From Polyangia bacterium (GTDB lineage Bacteria; Myxococcota_A; Polyangia; Nannocystales; Nannocystaceae), in NCBI GenBank assembly GCA_030424595.1, contig JAUHWG010000013.1:1-64000 (forward strand): a DNA stretch of 64,000 nucleotides, written 5' to 3'. The notes beneath the pieces were generated by a model, which worked only from the letters and a program-made list of their open reading frames with translations, was not told where the DNA came from and made no database searches. Both the position numbers and the translations under genes were made by a program. Position 1 is the stretch's first letter. Each line of letters begins with the position of its first letter. Positions 39,098 to 47,623 of the stretch are shown here, piece by piece.

Positions 39098-40579
39098 CTA
39101 GCCCTGCGGCGCGAAGCTCTCCTGGAGCAGACCCGAGAGACACTCGATCGCCGGCGAGAAGTCGTCGTCGCAGATCGACTCCATACAGCAGCGGACACGG
39201 TCGTCCTCGTTGAGGCTCTCACAGACCTCCTTGATCCGCACCGGCGGGATCGCCTGACCGGTGTAGCTGCCCATACCGTCGGTGCCCGTGCAGCCGGGTC
39301 CGATGCCGAACTCAAACTGCTTGGACGCCGCCGTCCCGCCGTCCCCTGGGAGAATGTCGGCGTCGGTCCACTGACGGTAGACCAGATCCGCGACACCGCC
39401 GGCGATCGGCTCGTAGGGCGGCTCGGGGTTGTGGGCCGTGACCTCTGGGATCCCGAGGATCCCGAGCATGATCACGTCCTTCTGCTTACCCTTGATCAGG
39501 ACGTCGTTGAGGAAGCGGGTGTAGCGATCGCCGCTCGGGTGAAGCACGCCCTTGTCGGCCGAGCTGCAGTTCTCGTAGATTCCGTCGTTGTCGGCGTCGA
39601 CACACTGGACGCCGCCGTTCCAGCAGACCGCCGAGGTGACCCGCTTCTCGCCGTCCTTCGGGTCCGTGTTCCAGTACTGGCTGTAGTTGGCGTCGCCGGC
39701 CTTGCCGTTGTCGAAGAAGTTGTAGCCGCCGGGGGCGAGGACCGAGCAGTCGGCCTCGTCGGTGACCATGACGACCGCGAGCACGGCACCGTCGCGGACG
39801 AAGGGCTGCGGTCCCTCGTTCCACTCCGCCGAGGGGTCGAGCGCCTGCATCATCGACTCGAGCTGGGCCTCGTAGCCGCAGCCGTCGATCCCTTGGAGGC
39901 CGATGCAGCTCAGGGCGCCGGCGATGTCGTCGCCTTCGACGTTCGAGGCGCCGTTCACCTTGTAGTGGATAAAGGGGCCGTCCGGGGCGACGCCTGTGCA
40001 GGCGTTGGTGCACGCCTCTTGGATCGACTTCTTGCCGTCGAGGCTGGTGAAGCGCTCGAGCCTGTCGGTGCAGGGGGTGTTGATCGGCGATCCCTCCGCG
40101 GGGACGTAGTCCGGCTTCTGATACTGCGCGCAGGCCGGATGACCCATGTCGCTGGTCGTCACCATGATGTTGATGTCGGCGCTGATCAGCTTCCCCTTGG
40201 AGTCCTTGATGTTGCCGAGGCGCTCGACCAGGAGCGGGAAGTTGGCCGCGAGGTTGATCTGCTCCTCGCCCATCGTCCCCGAGTTGTCGATGACGAAGAG
40301 GAGGTCGAGCATGTTGCAGCTGCCGTCGCCTCCACCGCAGCCGGTGACCGGCTCGTCATCCCCGAGGTCGAACTTCGTCCCGCCGCTGTCATCGGTCGTC
40401 ACCCCGGCGGAGGACTCGGTCCCTGCGGTCACGGTACCGCTCGCCGTGACCGTGATCGTGACCGATGCAGAGGCGGAGCTTGTCGTGTCATCGCCGCTGC
40501 CGCTGTCCCCACAGCCGGTGAGGGTGAGACCGGCCGTGAGGCCCAACAGGCAAATTCGATTCAGGGAAAAAAGATGCAT
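39098..40579 (-). CDS. von Willebrand factor A-like domain lipoprotein
   Basis: A 493-residue surface lipoprotein. The signal peptide ends in LTGC (about residue 23), followed by a Ser/Thr linker to ~80. The vWA-like core begins LDLLFVIDNSGTMGEEQ, an intact MIDAS DxSxT (DNSGT), continues with MVTTSDMGHPAC and AVVMVTDEADCS, and has about 20 cysteines overall. Such proteins are abundant in myxobacteria and are thought to mediate metal-dependent adhesion. ATG 40579 has GGAGAA 6 nt upstream; the longer frame to 40867 is rejected. Confidence 0.87.
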   Translation of the reverse strand: MHLFSLNRICLLGLTAGLTLTGCGDSGSGDDTTSSASASVTITVTASGTVTAGTESSAGVTTDDSGGTKFDLGDDEPVTGCGGGDGSCNMLDLLFVIDNSGTMGEEQINLAANFPLLVERLGNIKDSKGKLISADINIMVTTSDMGHPACAQYQKPDYVPAEGSPINTPCTDRLERFTSLDGKKSIQEACTNACTGVAPDGPFIHYKVNGASNVEGDDIAGALSCIGLQGIDGCGYEAQLESMMQALDPSAEWNEGPQPFVRDGAVLAVVMVTDEADCSVLAPGGYNFFDNGKAGDANYSQYWNTDPKDGEKRVTSAVCWNGGVQCVDADNDGIYENCSSADKGVLHPSGDRYTRFLNDVLIKGKQKDVIMLGILGIPEVTAHNPEPPYEPIAGGVADLVYRQWTDADILPGDGGTAASKQFEFGIGPGCTGTDGMGSYTGQAIPPVRIKEVCESLNEDDRVRCCMESICDDDFSPAIECLSGLLQESFAPQG

Positions 40580-41201
40580 GCGAGCTTCTCCGGTGGGCTG
40601 ACGCGCCCGTGCGCAAAGGACGATAGGTGCATCCTCGCACAGGATGAGCGATTTTGCTGCCCCTTCCCGCGGGCGCTCCCGGACTTGCGCATCGACCGCG
40701 CATGTCCTCTGCAGACCCCGTGGACGTCCTCTCGCGCCCCTCGCAGACCTTGGTGAGAGTACGGTGGGCTCTCGCACCGCAATCACCGGTCGTTCTGCAA
40801 GTTTGGCGGAGCCGAGGGGACCGATGAGGGCTGGAGACCCCCCTCCGTCCAGCTTTGGGGAGATCACTCGCGCTCATCGGGCCCCGACCGGCGCCTCCAC
40901 GAGCGACCACCACCAGGCCAAAGAGCCGGGCCCGTGCCGCGACCCGCAGGCCGAACGTGGCGGTGCGACGGCGCCATCAAGATCGCCAACTTCGAGAGGC
41001 AACGATGCAGGCCGTCGCCTGAGTGGACCTACATCCACGTCCAGGAGCAGTCAGCCTCGACAGCACCGGACTAGCCTCCCGGCGATGCAGACGACCACCG
41101 AAATCCTGCGGCCAGTCGGGGCCGAGGATGTAGGTATCTCGGACGCGAGATGGACCACTAGACTAGAGGCGTTGGGACGATATCCCGCTAGGCTTACGAC
41201 C
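40580..41201. other. 622-bp gene-free divergent spacer
   Basis: Despite long open frames, no frame has protein-like composition, and none begins with a plausible start site. No repeats or strong hairpins were found. The end nearest 41201 carries the TAGGCT box of the next gene. Confidence 0.45.
41189..41194 (+). promoter_or_regulatory. -10-like TAGGCT, leaderless start
   Basis: TAGGCT ends 7 nt before ATG 41202. Confidence 0.45.
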
Positions 41202-41558
41202 ATGCGCAGGGCGGCGCTCATGCTCCTCTTGTCGGCGGTCGCCTGCACCTCCGCGGCGCCCGAGCGCGTCGTCGAGCAGCGCGAGCAGCTCGACGCGGTC
41301 GTCGGCCAGAGGATCACGCTCATCGGCGTCCAGAGCCGGACGAAGCAGCCGATGGTCCTCGGCGTCGACGTCGACGGCGACTACGCGCTCTCCGACCGCC
41401 GCGTCCGGGCGACCGGCGTCCTCGAGCGCAGGACCGTCGCCCCGGAGCCCTTCGATCCCGACGCCCCCGCGAGGACGAGCCGCGGCCCGGGGACCTTCTA
41501 CAGCCTCATCGATCCACAGAGCGGCGACCTCGCCCGCACCGAGCTGGCGCGTCCCTGA
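41202..41558 (+). CDS. small lipoprotein, OB-like
   Basis: A 118-residue protein. Signal peptide RRAALMLLLSAVAC gives lipidation at about residue 15. The mature part is a short beta-rich domain (VVGQRITLIGVQSRTKQPMVLGVD, YALSDRRVRATGVLERRTV) that looks like a small OB-fold of the 'DUF5818-like' kind, though I cannot confirm a family. It ends with a polar tail. The function is unknown. Confidence 0.7.
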   Translation: MRRAALMLLLSAVACTSAAPERVVEQREQLDAVVGQRITLIGVQSRTKQPMVLGVDVDGDYALSDRRVRATGVLERRTVAPEPFDPDAPARTSRGPGTFYSLIDPQSGDLARTELARP

Positions 41559-41695
41559 GGCGCTCCGCGACCAGGTCTCCCCCGGCCAGGGCTGCCGCGA
41601 GCGACTCGGGTCGTGGCCGCGTGCAGATGCAGGCCATTGGCGGAGACCCTGTGCGGTGGCGGCGAGGGGGCGCTGTGGTATCGAAGGGTGATCGC

Positions 41696-42481
41696 ATGCG
41701 CGCCTCCCTGCTCCTCTCGCTCGCGCTCCTCGCCTGCCAGCCACCGGGGCCGCTCGAGCGGCCCCCTGCGGAGGACGCGATCCCTCGCCATCGGTTCGCG
41801 CCGTGGATCGATCGCGCGGCCGCGCTCGAGGTGTTGGCCCGCTACGAGAACGACTTCCGCGCCTACGAGCGGCTGTCTCTGCGCTGCCGCGACGCCGATC
41901 AATGTGAGGCCGAGCCTGGGTGTCGCGCCGACATCGCCTGGGGAGATGACGGCTTGGGTGGCCCCCCGATCTGCGAGCCTGACCAGGCGTTCGTGCACGG
42001 GTGGTCCCAGGCGCGCACGCGCAGGGGCTGCCTGGGTTCGCGCGAGGGCGTCTACGAGGTCTACCAACACACCGACGACGGCCGGGTCTACGGGGCGTGC
42101 CGGTGTCCGCCGCAGTCGGTGGCGTCGCTCGTCGCCGACGGGCGGATCGCGTTCTCGGCGGAGCGAGGCCGCTGCGTGAGCGACCGTGAGCGCTGCGCCG
42201 GGGTCTTCCACGGCCCACCCCCCGCTCCCGAGGCCCAGCACCTCGCCGCGGCGCTGGTCGAGCCTGCGCACATGAGCGCGTTCGCCTGCGAAAGCGGCAG
42301 CTACGGCGTCGATCGTGAGACCGGGTACTTCGCCTTCGGGGTGTGGCGCGAGGACAGCGGCCGCTGCGAAGTCACTGTTCTAAGGGGCTACCTCGAGCCC
42401 CACGTCGCCCAGTCGACAGACGACCCAACGCCCCCCGGGGCGATGGCGTTTTCGGTCACGCGCTGCGACCCGGCCCCGTGA
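41696..42481 (+). CDS. Cys-containing lipoprotein, unknown
   Basis: A 261-residue protein with a lipoprotein signal (MRASLLLSLALLAC, Cys at 14) and eleven or more cysteines in the mature part, in groups such as LRCRDADQCEAEPGCRAD and YGACRCPP. No family is recognised. It starts ~140 bp after the small lipoprotein on the same strand. ATG 41696 begins the signal peptide, with AAGG upstream; a 25-residue extension is rejected. Confidence 0.7.
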   Translation: MRASLLLSLALLACQPPGPLERPPAEDAIPRHRFAPWIDRAAALEVLARYENDFRAYERLSLRCRDADQCEAEPGCRADIAWGDDGLGGPPICEPDQAFVHGWSQARTRRGCLGSREGVYEVYQHTDDGRVYGACRCPPQSVASLVADGRIAFSAERGRCVSDRERCAGVFHGPPPAPEAQHLAAALVEPAHMSAFACESGSYGVDRETGYFAFGVWREDSGRCEVTVLRGYLEPHVAQSTDDPTPPGAMAFSVTRCDPAP

Positions 42482-42544
42482 CGGCGACGCCAACCTCGGA
42501 GCTCGGCCATCGGGCGCAGCGGCGCCGCCTCCGGCGATCCGGGA

Positions 42545-44296
42545 TCATTCTGCAAATGGACCCAGTTGTAGCTCGATACGTCGATTGCGAGCGCGCGCCT
42601 CGGCCGAGCGCCCCTCATCATCCGAACGCCCCTCATCATCCGGGCTCTCTGCCCCCACCCCCTTGACCGAGATCCTCTCCGGGGAGATTCCGCGCTCAAT
42701 AAGGAGCGTACGCGCCCTCTTCGCCCGCAATAGCGACAACGCCGCTCGCCCCAACTCCGAAGGGCGCTCGCTGATGTCGCAATGCCCGATGATCTGGACT
42801 GTGAGCCTGGGAAGCTCCTGGAACACGTGCAAGAGAGGTTCGAGGGCTACCTCCACCTCGGGCTCGAGATCGGCTTTGCCGGGCCCGTACGCCGCAACGA
42901 GCCCGCGCTCGGGGCTCCCCTGCAATCGCCACGACGGGACTCCAGAGCATGTCCCCGAAGGGACCTCATCCACGGCTCCCAGGAGAAGGCCAGGAGGCGG
43001 GCTCTTCTCCACCCCATCGACCTCCTCGCGGAGCATGCGAATGATCGACCACTCGAGAGGTTCGTAGACCGGACAAAAGGAGGGATGCGCCTCTCCATGT
43101 ATCGCGATATCGCCCCAGAACGACCGCATGCGGACCTTCCCGCCCGTTATCGCTGAGATCCAACGAACCCAGGCTTCGTCGATGACGTAGGGCGCCCGGC
43201 CCACGACAGCGTGAACCCGAACTCCAGCCCTGCGCAGCCTCTCCACGCCTGCGAGGGAAGCCCCATCAATGAAGGGCGACCGGCGTGAGAGCAGCACCAG
43301 CACGTTCGCCTCCTCTGCGGGCCACTCGGCTTCCGAGGCCCGCGAGAACGCTTCGGCGAGCGCTTCCCTGGCGGCGTTGGAGCCCCCGGACGAAACACCT
43401 CGAACCCTCTGGACCGCGGCATCACGATCCTCTGTGAAGGTGCCCGTCGCTCCAGACGCGTCGAACACCGCGATTCGCGGAATAAGACCATGACTCCGAC
43501 GAAGGGCGGAGACTATCGCCTCGAGTGATTGTGCAAACACAGCCCGCTCCTGCTCCATCTCGATGTCAGCGTCGATAACAATCGCGATGTTCAGCGATGG
43601 AGGTGAATCCTCAACGACACATGGAGTAGGCAGGGTGACGCTCAGAGCGCCATCCAGAGGGGCTTGGAGAGCTTCCTGGACTCCGCACCCGTCGACGACG
43701 AGGCTTGTTCCCTCCTGAACCTGGGACCTATCAAGGACTAGACGGCCGTCCATTCCGGCCCGCAGGCTCTGAGTCTCACCGTTTTGCCCGGTGTACGCCA
43801 CAGTCGCAGCGCGGACCGGCGCGCCAGAGACATCCTTCACCACCACGACAACCGGGGTGAACGCAGCGAGGAGCCTCTCCACCTTGGGTCCTACAAGGGC
43901 TGAAAGTCGATGGATCTCGCCGGGGTTCTCCGAATCCTCGAATGTGCTGACATGAATCTCATGGCCAACGTCTCGGCACCCAGGTCGCAGGAGCCCCCCT
44001 ACGCCTCCGATCCATAGCCAACTCGTAGAATGATGACACCTCGCCCAGTCTGGGAGTTGATCGGGGCAGCCATCATCGTCTTCATACCCGTTTCGAGTCT
44101 CCGGATCATCGGGACAAAGATCGTCGACGGTCAGCACGCCCGAGGGATCAGCGTCGACAGCCTTGGGCCCTTGAGGAGCAGGAGCAAGAGCAGGGGCTTG
44201 CGTCGAGCGACATGAGCCCATGAGAAGCGCAGCGCAGAGAGCCCCCATAAGCCCCCCTGTGAGGGACCGTAGGGGGAGGCTCGTGTTCCCGTTCAC
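42545..44296 (-). CDS. OmpA-domain lipoprotein with degenerate vWA-like region
   Basis: A 583-residue protein. Signal peptide LRSLTGGLMGALCAALLMGSC is followed by a thrombospondin type-3-like calcium motif (DDLCPDDPETRNGYEDDDGCPD). A carboxypeptidase-regulatory-like beta domain (about 150-245) comes next, then a vWA-like domain whose MIDAS is changed to DADIE (NIAIVIDADIE, about 255-400). The C-terminal OmpA peptidoglycan-binding domain (about 465-580) has VQIIGHCDISERPSELGRAALSLLRAKRARTLLIERGI and ARNRRIEL. GTG 44296 is fixed by TAGAAT 7 nt upstream. G+C is lower than in neighbouring genes. Confidence 0.85.
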   Translation of the reverse strand: MNGNTSLPLRSLTGGLMGALCAALLMGSCRSTQAPALAPAPQGPKAVDADPSGVLTVDDLCPDDPETRNGYEDDDGCPDQLPDWARCHHSTSWLWIGGVGGLLRPGCRDVGHEIHVSTFEDSENPGEIHRLSALVGPKVERLLAAFTPVVVVVKDVSGAPVRAATVAYTGQNGETQSLRAGMDGRLVLDRSQVQEGTSLVVDGCGVQEALQAPLDGALSVTLPTPCVVEDSPPSLNIAIVIDADIEMEQERAVFAQSLEAIVSALRRSHGLIPRIAVFDASGATGTFTEDRDAAVQRVRGVSSGGSNAAREALAEAFSRASEAEWPAEEANVLVLLSRRSPFIDGASLAGVERLRRAGVRVHAVVGRAPYVIDEAWVRWISAITGGKVRMRSFWGDIAIHGEAHPSFCPVYEPLEWSIIRMLREEVDGVEKSPPPGLLLGAVDEVPSGTCSGVPSWRLQGSPERGLVAAYGPGKADLEPEVEVALEPLLHVFQELPRLTVQIIGHCDISERPSELGRAALSLLRAKRARTLLIERGISPERISVKGVGAESPDDEGRSDDEGRSAEARARNRRIELQLGPFAE

Positions 44297-44303
44297 ATCG
44301 CGG

Positions 44304-44309
44304 ATTCTA
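44304..44309 (-). promoter_or_regulatory. -10 TAGAAT, leaderless start of OmpA-domain gene
   Basis: TAGAAT, one base from TATAAT, ends 7 nt before GTG 44296. This is the best -10 match among the leaderless candidates. Confidence 0.55.
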
Positions 44310-44382
44310 CAGGGAGCGCTCTCAAAACACACCACGCGGTTAAGAGTTTGAGCCGGGAATTTCGGCGAGGCGCCGGGTACTC

Positions 44383-44478
44383 GGCTAAAACCTCTTACCC
44401 GCGGGGCGGTCAGGCGCATACGGTGCGGAGTGAGCCTGAGAGAGGCGCCTCCGGCAAGATGGGTGCCGTCAGGCGCGT
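44383..44478. repeat. REP-like repeat, copy 1
   Basis: ~95-bp unit starting GGCTAAAACCTCTTACCCG and ending GTCAGGCGC. It contains an inverted pair TCAGGC...GCCTGA around a ~20-nt loop. About 90% identical to the copy at 44524. Confidence 0.8.
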
Positions 44479-44523
44479 GAACAGGCCGCCTACGAGGCTG
44501 CCTACGACGTTGTGGCGGACGAC

Positions 44524-44618
44524 GGCTAAACCTCTTACCCGCGGGGCGGTCAGGCGCTTACGGCGCGGAGTGAGCCTGAGAGGCGCTTCCGGCAAGACGG
44601 GTGCGGTCAGGCGCTTGC
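44524..44618. repeat. REP-like repeat, copy 2
   Basis: Second copy of the unit, in direct orientation. It ends 2 bp from the stop codon of the next gene, so it may act as that gene's 3' structure. Confidence 0.8.
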
Positions 44619-44620
44619 GT

Positions 44621-45655
44621 CTACGGGAACTGTACCGCACACAGTCCAACATCCTCGACGCCTGGTGGCGGTTCTGCATCGAGAAAGAGCGTATGACACA
44701 TCACCCCCATTTCTTGGGCCGGGCACGAATTCGGATCCGTGATTGAGCAGAAGGGAGTACAGCAGGACCCCTTGTCACAGAACGGTACACTCTTCGCCTC
44801 AATACAGTGAAGCCCATACGAGCATTGATATGAGTTGATACATGCATCGCCCACATCACCAGCCAGTCCGCTGGTCGGGAGGCACCCGAGATCCTTTGAG
44901 CTTCCTTCAACATAGAAGCTCCACACAATACACGTCTCCCCCTCCCCACACTCTCCGACCGAGAGCGGGTTACAGGTGTGAAGGCAGACGGGTATGTCAG
45001 CACTATTCTTAGAGCACTTCGTCCCCGGACTACTGCACTTGGGCTCATCGAGCGAGCCCTCACAGTAACCCAGACAATATCCCTCCCCCCCCAAGGGGTT
45101 CCAGCAGAGCATCCCCGCACCACAATCGTCAGCTCCGTCGAAACCCATGCCGTCGAACACAGTGCATTTATCACCCAACCCTTTCGGCTCGCGAACAACC
45201 GGAACACATTGGAATGAGTTCAGGACTCCACCGCCGTCACTGGCGTGAGCTGCGCACTTCTCACCATCCGGGCAGTCCTGGGACCACACATCACAACTTG
45301 GGTAGTCGGGGTACTTGCACTCGCACGCCCACTCACTCCGCAAACATGTACAGACATCGACCCCTGATCCACAACGCTCACTATCATACTCGCACTGACC
45401 ACCAGCAGCGCTGCAAGTGTCCCCGCCGACCGCCTCCTCGGGACACTGTAGGGCCCCAGAGGACGAGGAGGTTCCTTCCCCAGAAGACGAGGAGGTCCCC
45501 TCCCCAGAAGACGAGGAAGTCCCTTTCCCTGTGACGGTGCCTGTCTGCGTGGCGCTCGCGACAGGCATGTCGGAGGGGGGGCCGCATGCCAGCAAGCCAA
45601 GCGCAAGGATGGACACAGCACAAGCATCAGAACAAAGAGATATCGGTGATCGCAT
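44621..45655 (-). CDS. Cys-rich lipoprotein with GTSSSSGE repeats
   Basis: A 344-residue secreted lipoprotein. The signal peptide ends LALGLLAC (about residue 24), followed by three tandem GTSSSSGE units. The mature domain of ~260 residues has nearly 40 cysteines, with repeated C-x-G-x(2)-C-style modules (for example SCDVWSQDCPDGEKCAAH, CGAGMLCWNPLGGEGYC). This resembles the Nannocystis-type 'lipoprotein with dickkopf/cysteine-knot-like modules', of unknown function. ATG 45655 has GGAGGGAG 9 nt upstream. G+C is clearly lower than in surrounding genes. Confidence 0.8.
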   Translation of the reverse strand: MRSPISLCSDACAVSILALGLLACGPPSDMPVASATQTGTVTGKGTSSSSGEGTSSSSGEGTSSSSGALQCPEEAVGGDTCSAAGGQCEYDSERCGSGVDVCTCLRSEWACECKYPDYPSCDVWSQDCPDGEKCAAHASDGGGVLNSFQCVPVVREPKGLGDKCTVFDGMGFDGADDCGAGMLCWNPLGGEGYCLGYCEGSLDEPKCSSPGTKCSKNSADIPVCLHTCNPLSVGECGEGETCIVWSFYVEGSSKDLGCLPTSGLAGDVGDACINSYQCSYGLHCIEAKSVPFCDKGSCCTPFCSITDPNSCPAQEMGVMCHTLFLDAEPPPGVEDVGLCAVQFP

Positions 45656-46188
45656 AACGCGAGACTCCTCCCTCGCCCAAGAACCGAAGCGCTCGCCCCA
45701 CCGCGAACATGGACCCTTGGCCTGGCGGCGCGGTGTCATGGTCGCCTCGCGGAGGCCTTCCGGGAGAGCTGTCCGAAAGAGCGCTTCGGTGTGGGGCCCG
45801 ACGGCGGCGAGGTGCGGACTGATCAACGACAACGAGTTTTCCGGTCAGCGCCGAATCTAACATTAATTTATGACGTCATCTTTGTGACATTTTCCGTGAG
45901 TGTGCCGCGTGATACCTTGCTCCACGGTGGCCAGGGCCTCCAAATCGCCCAAGAACGACGGGTTGGACAAGCTCGCGGACCCAGTCGCAGACGAGCTGCG
46001 TCGGCGGGTTGAGGAGCCCCTCGCCGGTCCGCGCGACGTCGGCGAGAAGCGGGCCCAGGGCGAAGGGCTCGGGGAAGACCTCCAACGAAAGGCCCCTAAC
46101 CTCTCCACAAGATTAGAGGCCGACGACACCGGCGAACCAGTCTCGCACTGGTCGATCATCGAGAAGCAGTGGGGCGAGGCTCATGCTC
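45656..46188. other. gene-free region with AT-rich block
   Basis: Contains an AT-rich stretch (about 45856-45895) with the palindrome TGACGTCA at 45871-45878, a likely promoter/operator area. On the minus strand two peptide stretches, RPVRDWFAGVVGL and FALGPLLADVARTGEGLLNPP, have protein-like character but are broken by stops and frame changes. They may be remains of a gene once following tetR. Confidence 0.4.
45871..45878. promoter_or_regulatory. TGACGTCA palindrome in AT-rich block
   Basis: Perfect 8-bp palindrome in the only strongly AT-rich patch nearby, about 215 bp upstream of the 45655 gene. A binding site is plausible; the regulator is unknown. Confidence 0.3.
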
Positions 46189-46737
46189 TCAGCGGGTCCC
46201 GGCGAGGAGGAGGCTGAGCCCGGCGAGGGGGAGCTCGGCGCCGGGGTGAAGGGCCGCCATGCCGCCGACGAGGGCGACGACCGCGGCGGCGGCGATGTCC
46301 GGATCGACGTCGTCGCGGATGTGACCGGCCGCCTTGGCGGCGCGGAGGGCCGCGGCGAAGGGAGCGTGGACAGCGGCGTGCACACAGTGGAGGAGGCGCT
46401 CGGTCGCGGCCTCATCGTTGAGCGCCGGCAGATCGACCTGGAAGATCCGCTGCATGTCGACGAGCGGGTGCTCCGCGAGATAGCGGGCCATGCCCTCGAC
46501 GTCGGCGGGGAACTCGACGCCCGCCCTCGCCCCTTCGAGGCCGACGCGGTAGGCCTCGAGGTGCGTCGTCAGAGAGCGCTCGTAGAGCTCCGGCTTGCCC
46601 CCCGGGCAGTGGTGGTAGAGCGACGCCGCGCGGATCCCCAGGGCGCTGGCGAGGACCCGCAGGCTCGTAGCCGCGTAGCCGCGCTCGAGGAACATCTCGG
46701 CCGCCTTGGCGGCGACGCGTTGCCAGGCGTCTTCCAT
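46189..46737 (-). CDS. TetR-family repressor
   Basis: A 182-residue regulator. The N-terminal HTH (about 8-55) is QRVAAKAAEMFLERGYAATSLRVLASALGIRAASLYHHCPGGKPELY. The C-terminal ligand domain is helical with AAVVALVGGMAALHPGAE at the end. ATG 46737 has GAGGAAGG upstream and is preferred to the GTG at 46755. It is divergent from a monooxygenase gene, with two matching palindromes between them. It probably represses both genes until a small molecule binds. Confidence 0.9.
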   Translation of the reverse strand: MEDAWQRVAAKAAEMFLERGYAATSLRVLASALGIRAASLYHHCPGGKPELYERSLTTHLEAYRVGLEGARAGVEFPADVEGMARYLAEHPLVDMQRIFQVDLPALNDEAATERLLHCVHAAVHAPFAAALRAAKAAGHIRDDVDPDIAAAAVVALVGGMAALHPGAELPLAGLSLLLAGTR

Positions 46738-46778
46738 GCCCCCTTCCTCTACCACTCGGAGTCCCCCTTGACCTCACA

Positions 46779-46792
46779 CTAACAAGTGTTAG
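46779..46792. promoter_or_regulatory. TetR operator 1 (CTAACA-AG-TGTTAG)
   Basis: Perfect inverted repeat with 6-bp arms. The second site starts 24 bp further on. Confidence 0.65.
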
Positions 46793-46802
46793 GGTGGGTG
46801 GA

Positions 46803-46816
46803 CTAACAACCGTTAG
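46803..46816. promoter_or_regulatory. TetR operator 2 (CTAACA-AC-CGTTAG)
   Basis: Near-perfect copy of operator 1 with 5-bp matching arms (CTAAC/GTTAG). It ends 12 bp before the monooxygenase ATG. Confidence 0.65.
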
Positions 46817-46828
46817 GCAGGACCCATC

Positions 46829-47143
46829 ATGCAGAGAACACCCAGCTACACCTTCGTCAGCGTCTCAACCGCCAAACCTGGGCAGCTCGATCGGCTGGTC
46901 GAGATCGCCCGCCTGCCGAGCGAGAAGATGGACGACGTCCCCGGTCTCATCGCCCGCCAGGTGAGCGTCGATCGCTCGCGGAACACGGTCGTCGTCTGGA
47001 CGACCTTCGACCGCAAGGAGACCCTCTACGACTACCTCGAGACCCCAGCGGGCAAGGCCGGGCACGACGACATCGACGACATCGACGGGGTGATCGACAC
47101 CTTCGAGATGTACGACCTCGAGCCGATCAGCGGGCGGCTCTAG
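46829..47143 (+). CDS. antibiotic biosynthesis monooxygenase (ABM) family protein
   Basis: A 104-residue dimeric ferredoxin-like barrel protein. It has the alternating strand/helix order of ABM/YgiN proteins: YTFVSVSTAKPGQLDRLVEIA, VPGLIARQVSVDRSRNTVVVWTTFD and LYDYLETPAG. Members oxidise aromatic or quinone compounds, or degrade haem. No specific active-site residue is decisive here. Under probable TetR control, it may detoxify a small molecule. Confidence 0.8.
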   Translation: MQRTPSYTFVSVSTAKPGQLDRLVEIARLPSEKMDDVPGLIARQVSVDRSRNTVVVWTTFDRKETLYDYLETPAGKAGHDDIDDIDGVIDTFEMYDLEPISGRL

Positions 47144-47623
47144 CACGGTAGGGACCCAAGTCGCCCTGGGCCCCGCACAGATCCGGACGTGCGGAACTAC
47201 CGCATCCGGCTCCTACCTCGGCTTCTGACGGCGAAGCGCTCCGAGGGGATCAGCTCGAGGAGGCCGCGACGGTTTCGGTGGCGGGTTCTTTGATCACGCG
47301 TCCGTGGCCTACCGCGGCAACGAGCTGCGGATGCCGCTGCAAGACGGCACCGACTAGGCCGAGACCTCGGGCAGCGAGGGTCAGGTGCCGCTCGCCGAGG
47401 CGGCGACGAGCTCGTCGCCGTCCCACGCGAGATCGAGCAGATCGGTGGTCTCGAGGGGATCGTCGATCCGCGCGTCCCAGTTCGCCTGGAACGCGGCCGT
47501 ATCGCTGCGCCCTCGGCTCAAGCGCAAGATCTCGCCATGATCTGTCCGATCAGACAGCGCGTTTCGCGACGGCGTGCTGGGGCCGAGGTCGCGCGCCGGC
47601 CCCGGCGGATGGCATTGTGAGCC
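47144..47623. other. gene remnants between monooxygenase and hydrolase genes
   Basis: No intact gene. On the plus strand about 47265-47357 encodes a protein-like end, FFDHASVAYRGNELRMPLQDG, then stop. On the minus strand about 47560-47381 encodes ILRLSRGRSDTAAFQANWD...LLDLAWDGDELV, then stop. Neither has a start or an upstream continuation in frame. They look like 3' ends of two decayed convergent genes. Confidence 0.45.

Larger units (their letters stand above)
44297..44620. other. intergenic region with duplicated repeat
   Basis: Occupied mostly by the two ~95-bp repeat copies at 44383 and 44524 and the OmpA-gene promoter. No gene is supported. Confidence 0.6.
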
